64,000 bases of DNA from NCBI GenBank assembly GCA_014378485.1, contig JACMNO010000013.1:1-64000 (forward strand), written 5' to 3'. Below are positions 28,809 to 37,841 of the stretch, in pieces (positions within the stretch are counted from its first letter, which is position 1; each line of letters starts with the position of its first letter). The notes beneath the pieces are model-generated. The model saw nothing but the letters and a program-made list of their open reading frames with translations. It did no database searches and was not told the DNA's origin. The position numbers and the translations under genes are program-made. The stretch is from Bacteroidia bacterium (GTDB taxonomy: Bacteria; Bacteroidota; Bacteroidia; B-17B0; Aurantibacillaceae).

Positions 28809-30458
28809 CTATTTTTTATTTTTTAAATACCAAATTGCGTCAACAGTCAACATAGAATCAACAGTCACATTTCTTTCTTTAGCTTTTGTTACGATTTGAG
28901 AAAACCATTCATTATCATCTTTAATACTCTTCTTTGCATTTTTTATATCAATGGGAGTAATGATTGTAATTTTATAATGGGAAATTGACATTCCTTTAAA
29001 AATGGTGTCGTCCATTAAAGTAAATTTGTCATTTAAATCGCGTATAACTATTTGTGTGGGATCAGTGTAAGCCCCAAAAGATTGAGTATAATACAGGTCG
29101 GTGTATTTAGAAAAATCAGTCGTGTTTTGCCAATTTAAATTATAGCTAACGTAAATATTTTGCTTATTTAATAACTCATCCCTCCATCTTCCTTCCTGGG
29201 CTTTAAATATTGTTTTTCTATCAACGTAATAAGAAAACAGTAACGGCATATCTGTTGAAATATATGTGCTAGAGTTTTTATGACGCAAAAGTAATTCTAC
29301 GCCTTCTTTGAAATCCCAGTTTGATTCTCTTGGTACTCTCATATTAATAGCAGAAAAGACAATAAGAATTATGAACAAACCCATTTTTATTCTTAGGTCG
29401 ATTTTTAATAAAGAAAACATATATGCATACATTAAGATAAACCCGAGGATCGTAAATAAAACATACCTTTTTACAAAAATGGGAGTAATATTAACAGCCA
29501 AAAAATAATTTAGCCATAGTAAAAACGGCCCTAGTATCAATGGCACTAAAAGTAATTTATAATTAAAGGATGTTTCCCTGTATTTTTTGAAGTATGTAAT
29601 TATTATAAACACTAGTAGTAAGGAAATGAAATAAACATAAAATAAAATTTCGGAATTATGGAAATCAAATAAGCAATTTTTGAATTCAAGTAAAGTTGGT
29701 TTTGAAGACCATACCACTTTTTGCTTTCTTGTTAAGAGTTGCATTAATCTTTCTTTCCATGGCCAAATAAAGATGCCAAAGGTTATCCAGGAAAATAAAT
29801 AACAAGTAATATGTTTTAATTTAAATCCAAGAAAAGTTTTTATTTTATTTTCTTTATTTGAAAAAAGAAACTTGTTAAAAGTTAAAAACGGGATAAGTAA
29901 TATTTGACCTATAAAAGTAAAACAAGCTAAAGTATGCAGGTAAAATATTATTGCATTAAATATCCCAAGTAAAACTGCATTTTTATAATTCGGATTTTTT
30001 ACTAACGACATATATGCAAAATTCGACAAAACAGTAAAGAGTATGACCAAACCATAGGTTCGACCCTCTTGGCTATAATAATATAATTCATTGGATGTAA
30101 AGAATAATAATGTTGAAAAAATAGCCGTTTGCCAATTAAAAAATCGCAGTGCAAATAAAAATAAAAGTCCGCAGCTAGCGCTAGCAGCTAAAGCAGAAAG
30201 AGACCTTAAAGCAATTTCAGATTCTCCGAAAAATAGCATCCAATAATGTAGAATTATAAGGTATAGCGGTGGGTTAATGTCTTTTAAACTAAAATTGATG
30301 ATGTCAGAAATTGAATCATTCGCCCAATCAATGCTAAAACATTCGTCGTACCATAAGCTATTATCTCCAATTTTATATAAACTAAGACATAAGTATGCGA
30401 TGCAAAATAAAAAGGCTAGTTTATATTTATGCTTAACAATACAGAACGAAAAATCCAT
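28809..30458 (-). CDS. GT39-type membrane glycosyltransferase with C-terminal repeat module
   Basis: The chosen ATG at 30458 gives 549 residues and avoids overlap with the GT2 gene stop (30496); an earlier start at 30521 is open. About a dozen TM helices are present. The first extracytoplasmic loop carries LWYDECFSIDWANDS, with the acidic DE pair of PMT/ArnT-type enzymes, followed by DINPPLYLIILHYW and a conserved ESEIALRSLSA. These use lipid-linked sugars as donors. The last 45 residues (about 28812-28946) form a soluble amphipathic module with WFSQIVTKAKER and VDSMLTVDAIWYL, which recurs twice at the end of the AlgJ-like protein at 39257-40762. It follows the GT2 gene, an apt donor maker. 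Confidence 0.75.
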   Translation of the reverse strand: MDFSFCIVKHKYKLAFLFCIAYLCLSLYKIGDNSLWYDECFSIDWANDSISDIINFSLKDINPPLYLIILHYWMLFFGESEIALRSLSALAASASCGLLFLFALRFFNWQTAIFSTLLFFTSNELYYYSQEGRTYGLVILFTVLSNFAYMSLVKNPNYKNAVLLGIFNAIIFYLHTLACFTFIGQILLIPFLTFNKFLFSNKENKIKTFLGFKLKHITCYLFSWITFGIFIWPWKERLMQLLTRKQKVVWSSKPTLLEFKNCLFDFHNSEILFYVYFISLLLVFIIITYFKKYRETSFNYKLLLVPLILGPFLLWLNYFLAVNITPIFVKRYVLFTILGFILMYAYMFSLLKIDLRIKMGLFIILIVFSAINMRVPRESNWDFKEGVELLLRHKNSSTYISTDMPLLFSYYVDRKTIFKAQEGRWRDELLNKQNIYVSYNLNWQNTTDFSKYTDLYYTQSFGAYTDPTQIVIRDLNDKFTLMDDTIFKGMSISHYKITIITPIDIKNAKKSIKDDNEWFSQIVTKAKERNVTVDSMLTVDAIWYLKNKK

Positions 30459-30495
30459 TTTGAAAAAATATTTAAAATTAGTTTGTGAAGTTTTT

Positions 30496-31425
30496 TTATT
30501 CGTAAATTTTATCGACAACATATATCGGTCTTTGACGGCTTGCTTCTAAATTACGCCAAACATACTCTCCAATAATACCCAAACCAATCATTTGGAATGA
30601 GGAAACAAATAAGATAACGACCATCATACTTGACCAGCCGGTAGGTTCAGTGCTGCCAGTAAATTTAAGAACTATAATAATTAAACTATAAATGAGTGCA
30701 ATAAAACCCAATGAAATACCTGTAATTGAAATAAATTTTAAAGGAGCGTAAGAAAATGAAATAAATGAATCGATAAATAATTTTATTTTCTTTTGCAAAG
30801 TCCAGCGTGATTTACCAATTTCTCTTTTAGCTCTGGTATAAGGGATGCAAACCATATCATAATTTAACCAGGCCAGTAAATATAAAGTGTTGGTGTTTTT
30901 TTCGTTTATTTTTACAACTTCATCTTTTAATTGTTTATCAAAAAAAACGTAATCAAATCCACCATTTGGAATATTGTTTAAGGCAAATTTTTGTATCAGT
31001 TTATGATAAGTGTTTGAAAATACTTTTTGAAAGAAAGAATCTTCTCTATCAGCTCTATTGCCTACAATCAGTTTAATCCCATTTTTCCAATGTGCATACA
31101 TTTTTACCATTAATTCAGGAGGATCCTGCAGGTCTGCAGCAATCACTACACAGCAATCCCCTGTGGCATAATTCATTCCGGCTAATATCGCATTATAGGA
31201 ACCAACATTTCCCGCCAGTTTTATTATTTTAATTTTTCCAGGGTGTTCCGTTTTAAATTTGATTAGTTCATCAACTGTATTGTCCTTGCTTCCATCATCT
31301 ACCAAAACATATTCAAATGTCACATCTGCATCGAACAACGATTCGTTTTCTATCAAACGTTTTTTTGTAATGGGAATGTTTTCGCCATTAAAATAGCAAG
31401 GAATAATAATGGATAATTTAGGCAT
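30496..31425 (-). CDS. Family 2 glycosyltransferase with C-terminal membrane helices (GtrB/ArnC type)
   Basis: This 309-residue protein starts [17 protein letters not shown], then shows [11 protein letters not shown] (about 40-50), [18 protein letters not shown] and [11 protein letters not shown] (about 95-105, the DxD-like site). [22 protein letters not shown] text precedes two TM helices at about 230-290. This layout is that of undecaprenyl-phosphate sugar transferases, which place a sugar on the lipid carrier for later flipping. It overlaps the aminotransferase gene (31418) by 8 bp, so the two are coupled. The next gene in the transcript is a GT39-type protein that could accept its product. 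Confidence 0.88.
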   Translation of the reverse strand: MPKLSIIIPCYFNGENIPITKKRLIENESLFDADVTFEYVLVDDGSKDNTVDELIKFKTEHPGKIKIIKLAGNVGSYNAILAGMNYATGDCCVVIAADLQDPPELMVKMYAHWKNGIKLIVGNRADREDSFFQKVFSNTYHKLIQKFALNNIPNGGFDYVFFDKQLKDEVVKINEKNTNTLYLLAWLNYDMVCIPYTRAKREIGKSRWTLQKKIKLFIDSFISFSYAPLKFISITGISLGFIALIYSLIIIVLKFTGSTEPTGWSSMMVVILFVSSFQMIGLGIIGEYVWRNLEASRQRPIYVVDKIYE

Positions 31426-32521
31426 AAAATGTTTTTACTGTATCACAAATATAGTTTATTTGTTCCTCATTCATGCCCGGAAAAATCGGCAATGATAAAC
31501 AGGTTTCGGCAATGAGAGTTGCAAGTGGAAATTGATTTTTAGAAAAGCTATACTCATTGTAAGCTTTTTGCATATGAGGCGGCACAGGATAATGAATTAC
31601 CGTGCCAATTCCTTTTTCTAGAAGATATTGCTGCAATTCTTTTCTTTTGGCCGTTCTAATAACAAATAAATGATAATTAGATGTACAACCATTTGCTATA
31701 ACTGGTAAGTATATATCTCCAACTCCTGATAGTTGCTTTAAATAATTTTGAGCGATGGTTACCCGTTGTTCATTTTCGGACGATAATTTTTTTAATTTTA
31801 TATTTAAAAAGGCCGCCTGCAATTCATCTAACCTTGAATTGTACCCTTTAATTTCATTATAATATTTTTGTTGTGAACCGTAATTGCGTAAGACTTTTAT
31901 TTTGGAAGCTAGTTCAGGATCGTCAGTCGTTATAGCGCCACCATCACCTAATGCGCCTAAATTTTTGCCCGGATAGAAACTTGTGCCATTAATATGGCCA
32001 TAACTACCGGTTAATTTACCGTTGCATGTTGCTCCCTGCGCTTGTGCATTATCTTCTACTACAAATAAATTATGTTTTTTTGCAATAAGCATGATCTTAT
32101 CCAATTCAGCTGACTGACCATATAAATTTACAGGCATGATGGCTTTTGTTTTCGAAGTGATTTTTTCTTCAATTAAATCCACATCAATGTTATAGGTGTC
32201 GATTCGCGGTTCAACAGGCATAACTTTAGCCCCAACATAGGATATGGCGAGCCATGAAGCGATGTATGTGTTTGATGGAACAATAACTTCATCGCCTTTA
32301 CCAATGTTTAAACTCTTTAATGAAAGAATTAATGCATCAAGCCCGTTACCAACCCCCACACAAAAATTACAGTTATTGAAATTAGCATAGTTTTTTTCAA
32401 ACTCTGTTAACTTATTTCCAATGATAAACCATCCGGAATTTATGACACTTTTTAGTTCTTCTGCTAATTCCTGTTCGTAATATTGATTGATTTTTTTTAA
32501 ATCTAAAAACGGAATATTCAT
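31418..32521 (-). CDS. DegT/DnrJ/EryC1/StrS sugar aminotransferase, FdtB/QdtB-like
   Basis: This 367-residue PLP enzyme aminates C3 of a dTDP-3-keto-6-deoxyhexose, judging from the neighbouring ketoisomerase. It has the family landmarks: [11 protein letters not shown] (59-69), the Asp157 in [12 protein letters not shown] (Gln160 in the aldolase-position), and the Schiff-base Lys186 in [39 protein letters not shown] and HLFVIRT-type text at the C-terminus also fit. It lies 70 bp after the acetyltransferase gene. Family members with these sequences belong to the FdtB/QdtB branch (Fuc3N/Qui3N), but the sugar stereochemistry cannot be read from sequence. Confidence 0.88.
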   Translation of the reverse strand: MNIPFLDLKKINQYYEQELAEELKSVINSGWFIIGNKLTEFEKNYANFNNCNFCVGVGNGLDALILSLKSLNIGKGDEVIVPSNTYIASWLAISYVGAKVMPVEPRIDTYNIDVDLIEEKITSKTKAIMPVNLYGQSAELDKIMLIAKKHNLFVVEDNAQAQGATCNGKLTGSYGHINGTSFYPGKNLGALGDGGAITTDDPELASKIKVLRNYGSQQKYYNEIKGYNSRLDELQAAFLNIKLKKLSSENEQRVTIAQNYLKQLSGVGDIYLPVIANGCTSNYHLFVIRTAKRKELQQYLLEKGIGTVIHYPVPPHMQKAYNEYSFSKNQFPLATLIAETCLSLPIFPGMNEEQINYICDTVKTFYA

Positions 32522-32591
32522 TTTTCTGTTATTTTAATTTTAGTTCGTACTGTAATGAAACATTATTGGTTCCCTAAATGTTAGTAAAATT

Positions 32592-33518
32592 TTATTTTAT
32601 TTTTTTAGTAATGGAAAAAACATGAGTGGTACAGCCCAATTTATACCCTAATTTTTCCCATGTACTAAATACTGCCCTATTTGTTGATTGAGTATTCAAG
32701 AATATACATTCTGACCCAACTGTGTCTCTAAGGTGATATGTCATTTCCGAAATCAATTTAATATACCAACCTTTATTAGTTTCTGAGGATACTGCAGATA
32801 AAACCATTTTTGAAATTTTGCAATTAATCTTAGGCCACTCATTTCTCAAATAGTTTGCGGTTAAAAACGAATCTGGCTTAACGTTTTTTTCGTTTGGAAC
32901 CATTACATAATCTGTTAAGCCTAAAATAGAATTTTCAATATAAGTTGAAAGGAAAAGATCAGCTTGTGTCGTTTCAAATACTTTGTCTGCATGGAACCGA
33001 TCGTAATCATTCCTCATTTCTGATGCTACCATTTTTAAATTAGGTATGTCGTTTTTATCAGCCGATCTTACTAAATATCTTGGGTATTGATGTAATTGTA
33101 ATGTATTATTATAATATGTTAATCGGGTCTCTACTAATTTAAAGCAGGATTCTCCTAAGGCTTGAATCAGTTCTATATCTTCTGAAGGAATTTCCATAAA
33201 ACAATATGAATCTTCAGGTAAAACAGATTCCTTAAAAAACAAAATGGCTTCTTTTAAATAATTGTTTTTGACGCTAAGTATATTTATTAAACGAAAAGTT
33301 GGAATTTTAAAATATTCTGTATCCCATTGCAGCGCTTTATATATAAAAATATATTTCTCTCCCTTAACTTCAAAAGTATGAAATTCATTTTTTTGAATAT
33401 ATTTTTCGTAATCTTCAAGTAGATATTCTAATAAATTATTGTTTGTTATATTTCTATCAAAATTATAAGGATTATAGAATTTTAATTTATCAGATCCAAA
33501 ATAGCTCTCTAACTTCAT
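32592..33518 (-). CDS. GNAT-type sugar N-acetyltransferase
   Basis: This 308-residue protein has an N-terminal region (about 1-145) with GEKYIFIYKALQWDTEYF and a C-terminal GNAT fold (about 148-308). YLVRSADKNDIPNLK opens the latter, and the acetyl-CoA region ends in IFLNTQSTNRAVFSTWEKLGYKLG. The layout resembles WecD/RffC-type sugar acetyltransferases. Between the ketoisomerase (3 bp gap) and the aminotransferase (70 bp), it would acetylate the new amino group, giving a 3-acetamido-3,6-dideoxyhexose on dTDP. I assign the step by context. Confidence 0.7.
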   Translation of the reverse strand: MKLESYFGSDKLKFYNPYNFDRNITNNNLLEYLLEDYEKYIQKNEFHTFEVKGEKYIFIYKALQWDTEYFKIPTFRLINILSVKNNYLKEAILFFKESVLPEDSYCFMEIPSEDIELIQALGESCFKLVETRLTYYNNTLQLHQYPRYLVRSADKNDIPNLKMVASEMRNDYDRFHADKVFETTQADLFLSTYIENSILGLTDYVMVPNEKNVKPDSFLTANYLRNEWPKINCKISKMVLSAVSSETNKGWYIKLISEMTYHLRDTVGSECIFLNTQSTNRAVFSTWEKLGYKLGCTTHVFSITKKIK

Positions 33519-33521
33519 GAA

Positions 33522-33917
33522 TTATTTTTTTAAAAAATCTTCATAATTTCTTATATAATCTAGCTCATTATATAATTCAGAGGCTAAAACCAATTGAACT
33601 GCAATATGGCTATATTGCATGGTATGCCAGCAATATTTTGGTATATAAAGGCCTTGATTTGGAGATTCTAATGAAAATACGTTTAATTCTCCATTTGGCA
33701 TTTCTGTATTAACAATAATACGACCCAAAGTAGCAATTAAAATCATTTCTGTATTATGGTGTGCGTGCCTGCCTCTTACAACATTATCAGGAGTATGGTA
33801 ACTCCAAAAAACACGTTTTATATCAAAAGGAACATTCTTTTGGTTTTCAGCTACTGAAATATAACCAATATCAGGGCTTCCTAGTTTTTGAAATTCTACA
33901 ATATGTGGGTGTTTCAT
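33522..33917 (-). CDS. FdtA/QdtA-like dTDP-sugar 3,4-ketoisomerase (WxcM-like cupin)
   Basis: This 131-residue single-domain cupin converts dTDP-4-keto-6-deoxyglucose to a 3-keto sugar. The family text is clear: RGRHAHHNTEMILI (metal-free active-site His in the HAHH stretch), LESPNQGLYIPKYCWHTMQ and LVLASELYNELDYIRNYEDF near the end. It is the first enzyme of the trio FdtA-like, acetyltransferase, FdtB-like. The gene after it starts 4 bp downstream. dTDP-glucose synthase and dehydratase genes (rmlA, rmlB) are not in the window and must be elsewhere. Confidence 0.88.
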   Translation of the reverse strand: MKHPHIVEFQKLGSPDIGYISVAENQKNVPFDIKRVFWSYHTPDNVVRGRHAHHNTEMILIATLGRIIVNTEMPNGELNVFSLESPNQGLYIPKYCWHTMQYSHIAVQLVLASELYNELDYIRNYEDFLKK

Positions 33918-33956
33918 ATGGTGTTAAGGATAAATGGACAATAACGAAAATAGGAA

Positions 33957-35492
33957 TTATTTATTGTTTTGTAGTGGATTTTCGTCTTTCCTAACAATAA
34001 GCTTGGTTTTTTTAAAGGCAATCCAAAATAATAATAAAATAATGATACAAATGGCTATGTGGATTTTATACATTAAATCACTAACCCATGGCCCTTGAAA
34101 CATAAAGTAACGTTGATCTGGAAACTCAAATGGATGAAGATCTACAAGTTGATTACTCAAATTGGTTGCAGTGTTTATTTTGTACCAAAAATGTGACAAC
34201 GCTATGCACATAATTGTATATAAAATTGTAAAAGTTAGCGACACCTTCCAAAATTTATCCAATATGATGACCAATAATAAAATAAAAAAGGGATAATAAT
34301 TAAGGAGTTGCCTTGATTCGCTTCCAACACTAAAAAAAACGAAAAGATTAAAGAACAAAATCATACTCATCCCAAAGGCACTGATTTCTCTTTTTAAATC
34401 TTTAATAAGAAAAAATGCCAGCAAAGGGGCAAACCCAAAATAAAAAATATGGGCAATCATAAAATTAAATGGATTTTTAACTGCCTGATAAATTATGTTA
34501 TATAAGAAAGATTGAAGGGTAAATGCTGGCTCGCCTTTTGAAGAATAAAAATTTACTATTGTTTTGGTTAAAACTATAAGGGTAATTACTAAAATCACTC
34601 CGTAAATATTAATTGATTTGAAAATTCTTTTGATATTAAAAACGAATTTCGGAAAATAGTTTAGATAGCTCAGATAACTTAAAGCTATAAAAAAAGAAAC
34701 CCAGATTAATACCGTAGCATAGGGCCTGCCATTATAATCTCTGGCCATTAGCTCTAAGGAACTATGCCAGAACAATACAATGTAAATAACACAAAGTAGA
34801 ATTGAAAAAGAATAGCAAAACAAAAAATGCGATATGTTAAACCTTTTAAAGAAGGTTCCGATCTTATTTGATTTTGGGAGTTCCTCTGTTTGAATGTTGA
34901 GATCCTGTTTTTTGAAGAAAAACAAAACACTTAACAATACAAAAGTGGGATAAATAAAAGAACCGATTAATAGTAGGATAAAATACGACAATATATTATT
35001 TTTCAAATAATGATAAACAAGAATTACGGATAAACAAAAGGCAGGTATATCCATTAAAACAGGGCAATAAAGGCAAAGCTTTAAAACAGGAAAACAATAA
35101 AACAATGATGCAAAGCCTATAATCTCTATGTTTCTTGATAGTATTAATGTTTTAGAAATAAGAAAATAGTAAGCTATCGCAAAAAAAATAAAAGAGAGAT
35201 TTACAAAAGTAAAGGCATGTATGATGTTTGGATTCGTATATTCAATTTTAAAAAATAAAAAAGCATAATGAATAATAAAAGGGATGCCCACTCTTTGAAA
35301 ATGATATGAATCAATGTAATTGTTTTTAATATACTGTATAAAATATTTAGCATAATCCCCATAAAATAAACCATCGTATCCAAAACCGCCAAGCGCCTTA
35401 ATCCTTTCAAAATAAAAAGCATGTATTAATAATGCCAATAAAATGAATATTAATGCAATCCTATGCGCCTGTTGTTTTATTATTGGAATCAT
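33957..35492 (-). CDS. Polytopic membrane protein of the glycan island
   Basis: The ATG at 35492 gives 511 residues; the region further upstream is out of keeping with a signal and lies in another gene. About 12 hydrophobic segments can be counted. The first extracytoplasmic loop holds ERIKALGGFGYDGLFYGDYAKYF, with acidic residues where GT-C enzymes bind lipid-linked donors. I cannot name the family. It starts 34 bp after the stop of the DUF2079-like gene and precedes the ketoisomerase by 39 bp. It may be a lipid-linked sugar transferase or a polymerase-like protein. Confidence 0.55.
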   Translation of the reverse strand: MIPIIKQQAHRIALIFILLALLIHAFYFERIKALGGFGYDGLFYGDYAKYFIQYIKNNYIDSYHFQRVGIPFIIHYAFLFFKIEYTNPNIIHAFTFVNLSFIFFAIAYYFLISKTLILSRNIEIIGFASLFYCFPVLKLCLYCPVLMDIPAFCLSVILVYHYLKNNILSYFILLLIGSFIYPTFVLLSVLFFFKKQDLNIQTEELPKSNKIGTFFKRFNISHFLFCYSFSILLCVIYIVLFWHSSLELMARDYNGRPYATVLIWVSFFIALSYLSYLNYFPKFVFNIKRIFKSINIYGVILVITLIVLTKTIVNFYSSKGEPAFTLQSFLYNIIYQAVKNPFNFMIAHIFYFGFAPLLAFFLIKDLKREISAFGMSMILFFNLFVFFSVGSESRQLLNYYPFFILLLVIILDKFWKVSLTFTILYTIMCIALSHFWYKINTATNLSNQLVDLHPFEFPDQRYFMFQGPWVSDLMYKIHIAICIIILLLFWIAFKKTKLIVRKDENPLQNNK

Positions 35493-35526
35493 TTGTCTCT
35501 CTAAAGTTTTATAACAAAGGCGAAAT

Positions 35527-36951
35527 CTACTTTCTTTTTCTAAACAGGTAAATCCCTTTAGAGGCCGACAATGTTTCCCATTCAGTAGACTGCTTATATT
35601 CCTTAATTTTAGTTTCCAATTCAAACCCCCTAACCGGGTATGAGCCTTTTGCACTTGCTAATAATACGTATTCTGCATCATGTACATCTGGGTACTGATA
35701 AATGTTTTTTCGAAACGATAAATGCGCGGCAAATACATTTAGTGAACTTAAATTCGCATTTTCAGGTATTAATTTCATCACTCTTTTAACCTCTTTTCTA
35801 TTAAATACGCATTTGTAATGCTCTGGCAAATAAAAACAGCCATTAAGTTTGTCGTAATAAAATGAATCTCTTATCTCCATTTTATCATAAGTTGTTTTAA
35901 TTGTAAGAAAACAGACAAGAATTGCTAACGTGAGTTTAATCTTGTGATTTTTTAAAAATCTAATTCCATCATAAAAGCACAAAACAACAATTGGTACAAA
36001 TTCAATTGAATAATGACAAGAAATGCCCCACTTTCCAAAATCATCAGAAAAAACTTTTTGTGCAATAATGGGAATCAACATAACTAAATATTGTGGCCTT
36101 AGTAAGAGCATCCACCCACCCGAAAACAACAAGCAAGTATAGAGCTCGAATTTAATATTCTTTAGTTCCGGCGCACCTTCAATATGGCTATAAAACAATG
36201 CGCGGAATATTTTTAATGGATCATGTATGAGATTAGTGATTATTTCTTTGGAACTGTTACCGAGAATTGAGTATTGAAATGCATTGTACCCATTTTTAGC
36301 CACCATGGGGTCCATAGCAGGCATTACAAACTTTATGATAACTACCACATATATTAAAGATGCAAAGGCAATTATGAGCGCCAGGTTTCGTTTTGTTTTA
36401 TCCTTGAAACTCAATAAACTCAATCCAAAACAGACAAACGCTAACCAGATAGGCATATTTTCTTTGCCAATTACGATTAAAATTGCGAATACAATTGTCC
36501 ACTTAATATTTTTTAAATCAAAATAATATAAAAACCAGGGTACTAGCATAGCAGAAACTACATTATCATGGTAGTCAAATGCTAAGGCCGAATATATTCC
36601 GAAAAATGACAGATAATGTATCATTGCGATTTCTGGTAAAAAAGGCTGATTAAAGCGATGTTTTATGATTTTATATACGCCAACTGAACCAAATAAAATT
36701 GAAATTATCTGGATGTATAGCAATGTAGGAGTTCCTAAAATGTAATAAAGAGGCGAAAGAATAACCGTGTATAACGAAAAGTGATCTGATAAAAAATTGG
36801 TAAACATGTGATGTAAATACGGATAATGGTTTTTATGAAAATGACCGTACTGATATAAACAGTTATTATAGATGCCTAAATCAAAGGCATAGGTTCTGTA
36901 ATTGTAATGATTAACAAGAGATATTAAACAATAAATGATTCCAAAAACCAA
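35527..36951 (-). CDS. DUF2079-like membrane protein
   Basis: This 474-residue polytopic protein opens with a TM segment and then YRTYAFDLGIYNNCLYQYGH, which is the start pattern of DUF2079 proteins, themselves distant relatives of GT-C transferases. AFDYHDNVVSAMLVPWFLYY and HYSIEFVPIVVLCFYDGI also fit. It is the first gene of the minus-strand glycan run. The assigned start is TTG; the frame stays open upstream (to a TAG near 37010) without any ATG or GTG, so the true start may be an unusual codon. Function is not established. Confidence 0.65.
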   Translation of the reverse strand: MVFGIIYCLISLVNHYNYRTYAFDLGIYNNCLYQYGHFHKNHYPYLHHMFTNFLSDHFSLYTVILSPLYYILGTPTLLYIQIISILFGSVGVYKIIKHRFNQPFLPEIAMIHYLSFFGIYSALAFDYHDNVVSAMLVPWFLYYFDLKNIKWTIVFAILIVIGKENMPIWLAFVCFGLSLLSFKDKTKRNLALIIAFASLIYVVVIIKFVMPAMDPMVAKNGYNAFQYSILGNSSKEIITNLIHDPLKIFRALFYSHIEGAPELKNIKFELYTCLLFSGGWMLLLRPQYLVMLIPIIAQKVFSDDFGKWGISCHYSIEFVPIVVLCFYDGIRFLKNHKIKLTLAILVCFLTIKTTYDKMEIRDSFYYDKLNGCFYLPEHYKCVFNRKEVKRVMKLIPENANLSSLNVFAAHLSFRKNIYQYPDVHDAEYVLLASAKGSYPVRGFELETKIKEYKQSTEWETLSASKGIYLFRKRK

Positions 36952-37105
36952 AAGAATGTAGTTTTTAGGTGATTTAAAACAATTATATAAAGTTGTAATA
37001 ATAAAAATCTATGTAAGGTCTTAACTTAAGATAATGTGCTAAGATATTAATATTTACTGTAAGAGAATTAAAAGAGTAAAATTAGTGAAAAAAATAAAAA
37101 AATAC

Positions 37106-37113
37106 TACATTTG
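37106..37113 (+). promoter_or_regulatory. -7 element TACATTTG for the lipoprotein gene
   Basis: TACATTTG fits TAnnTTTG and lies 25 nt before the ATG at 37139. It argues for that start rather than an upstream ATT/ATG-like codon at 37085, which would precede the transcription start. Confidence 0.5.
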
Positions 37114-37138
37114 TCGAAATTTTATAACCACTACAAAA

Positions 37139-37699
37139 ATGAAAACAAGCAAAATTTTATTCACCTGTTTATCTTTGGGTATCATATTCTTAGCGTCTTG
37201 TAAAGGACCATTGGAAGAAGTTGAAACAATAACAGTTCTTCAAACTCTATCTTACAATGCTGAAGATACTTTAGTGGATAATCATTCAAGAGTGCAGGGC
37301 GCAGCTCATGCGGGACAATTTGGTTTTAGAACTGATACTATAAATGAATATGCGGCAACCACGATAATTAATATTCCTGATAGTTTAGTTAATAAAGGAG
37401 TAAGACTTGTGTTGAATTTTTGGATAAAAACAAGCAATCCTCTAAAAGGAGATGGTTTTGCAGCAGCATATCAGGATAATAATGAAATGTTTTTGTATAC
37501 CAGTTTCGAAGCCATTAATTATGGAGCTAAGCCAAACGAGTGGTTAAACATAGTTGATAGTATTACCATTAAAGCAGCAGATAATACTAAACCGGGAAGC
37601 TTCTTTAAGCTATTTGCTTTTAATCCTAATCACAAAGCTCAAGTTGATTACGATGATATTAACTTTACACTTAAAAAAGTTGATGTTGTATTAGAGTAA
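37139..37699 (+). CDS. Hypothetical lipoprotein
   Basis: The ATG at 37139 gives 186 residues with a lipoprotein signal (MKTSKILFTCLSLGIIFLASC, cleaved before Cys21). The mature part is beta-rich with few charged helices and contains VRLVLNFWIKTSNPLKGDGF and WLNIVDSITI, resembling a carbohydrate-binding or jelly-roll module. I do not recognise a named family. It precedes the O-acyltransferase pair by about 140 bp but has its own terminator in between, so the link is only positional. Anchoring is likely at the outer membrane. Confidence 0.6.
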   Translation: MKTSKILFTCLSLGIIFLASCKGPLEEVETITVLQTLSYNAEDTLVDNHSRVQGAAHAGQFGFRTDTINEYAATTIINIPDSLVNKGVRLVLNFWIKTSNPLKGDGFAAAYQDNNEMFLYTSFEAINYGAKPNEWLNIVDSITIKAADNTKPGSFFKLFAFNPNHKAQVDYDDINFTLKKVDVVLE

Positions 37700-37720
37700 T
37701 TATAAATGTTTGTTATGATA

Positions 37721-37755
37721 GCCTCATTTGTCGGTCGGCAGATGAGGCTTTTTAT
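37721..37755 (+). terminator. Terminator after the lipoprotein gene
   Basis: GCCTCAT (37721-37727) pairs with ATGAGGC (37742-37748), with a 14-nt loop, followed by TTTTTA. It marks the end of the lipoprotein transcript. Confidence 0.65.
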
Positions 37756-37841
37756 ATATTACTAATGTGGAAGTAAAATGTGGATATTGATCATTATATA
37801 CGAGAGATTGACAAAATAATTTTAATTTAGGGGTTTAAATT

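Noticed and set aside
30277..30549. 90-codon open frame on the plus strand
   Set aside because: Antisense to the GT39 and GT2 genes with no signal of its own.
35493..35654. 54-codon N-terminal extension of the membrane protein at 33957-35492
   Set aside because: The added residues are charged, overlap the end of the DUF2079-like gene and are not like a start; the internal ATG at 35492 opens a TM segment.
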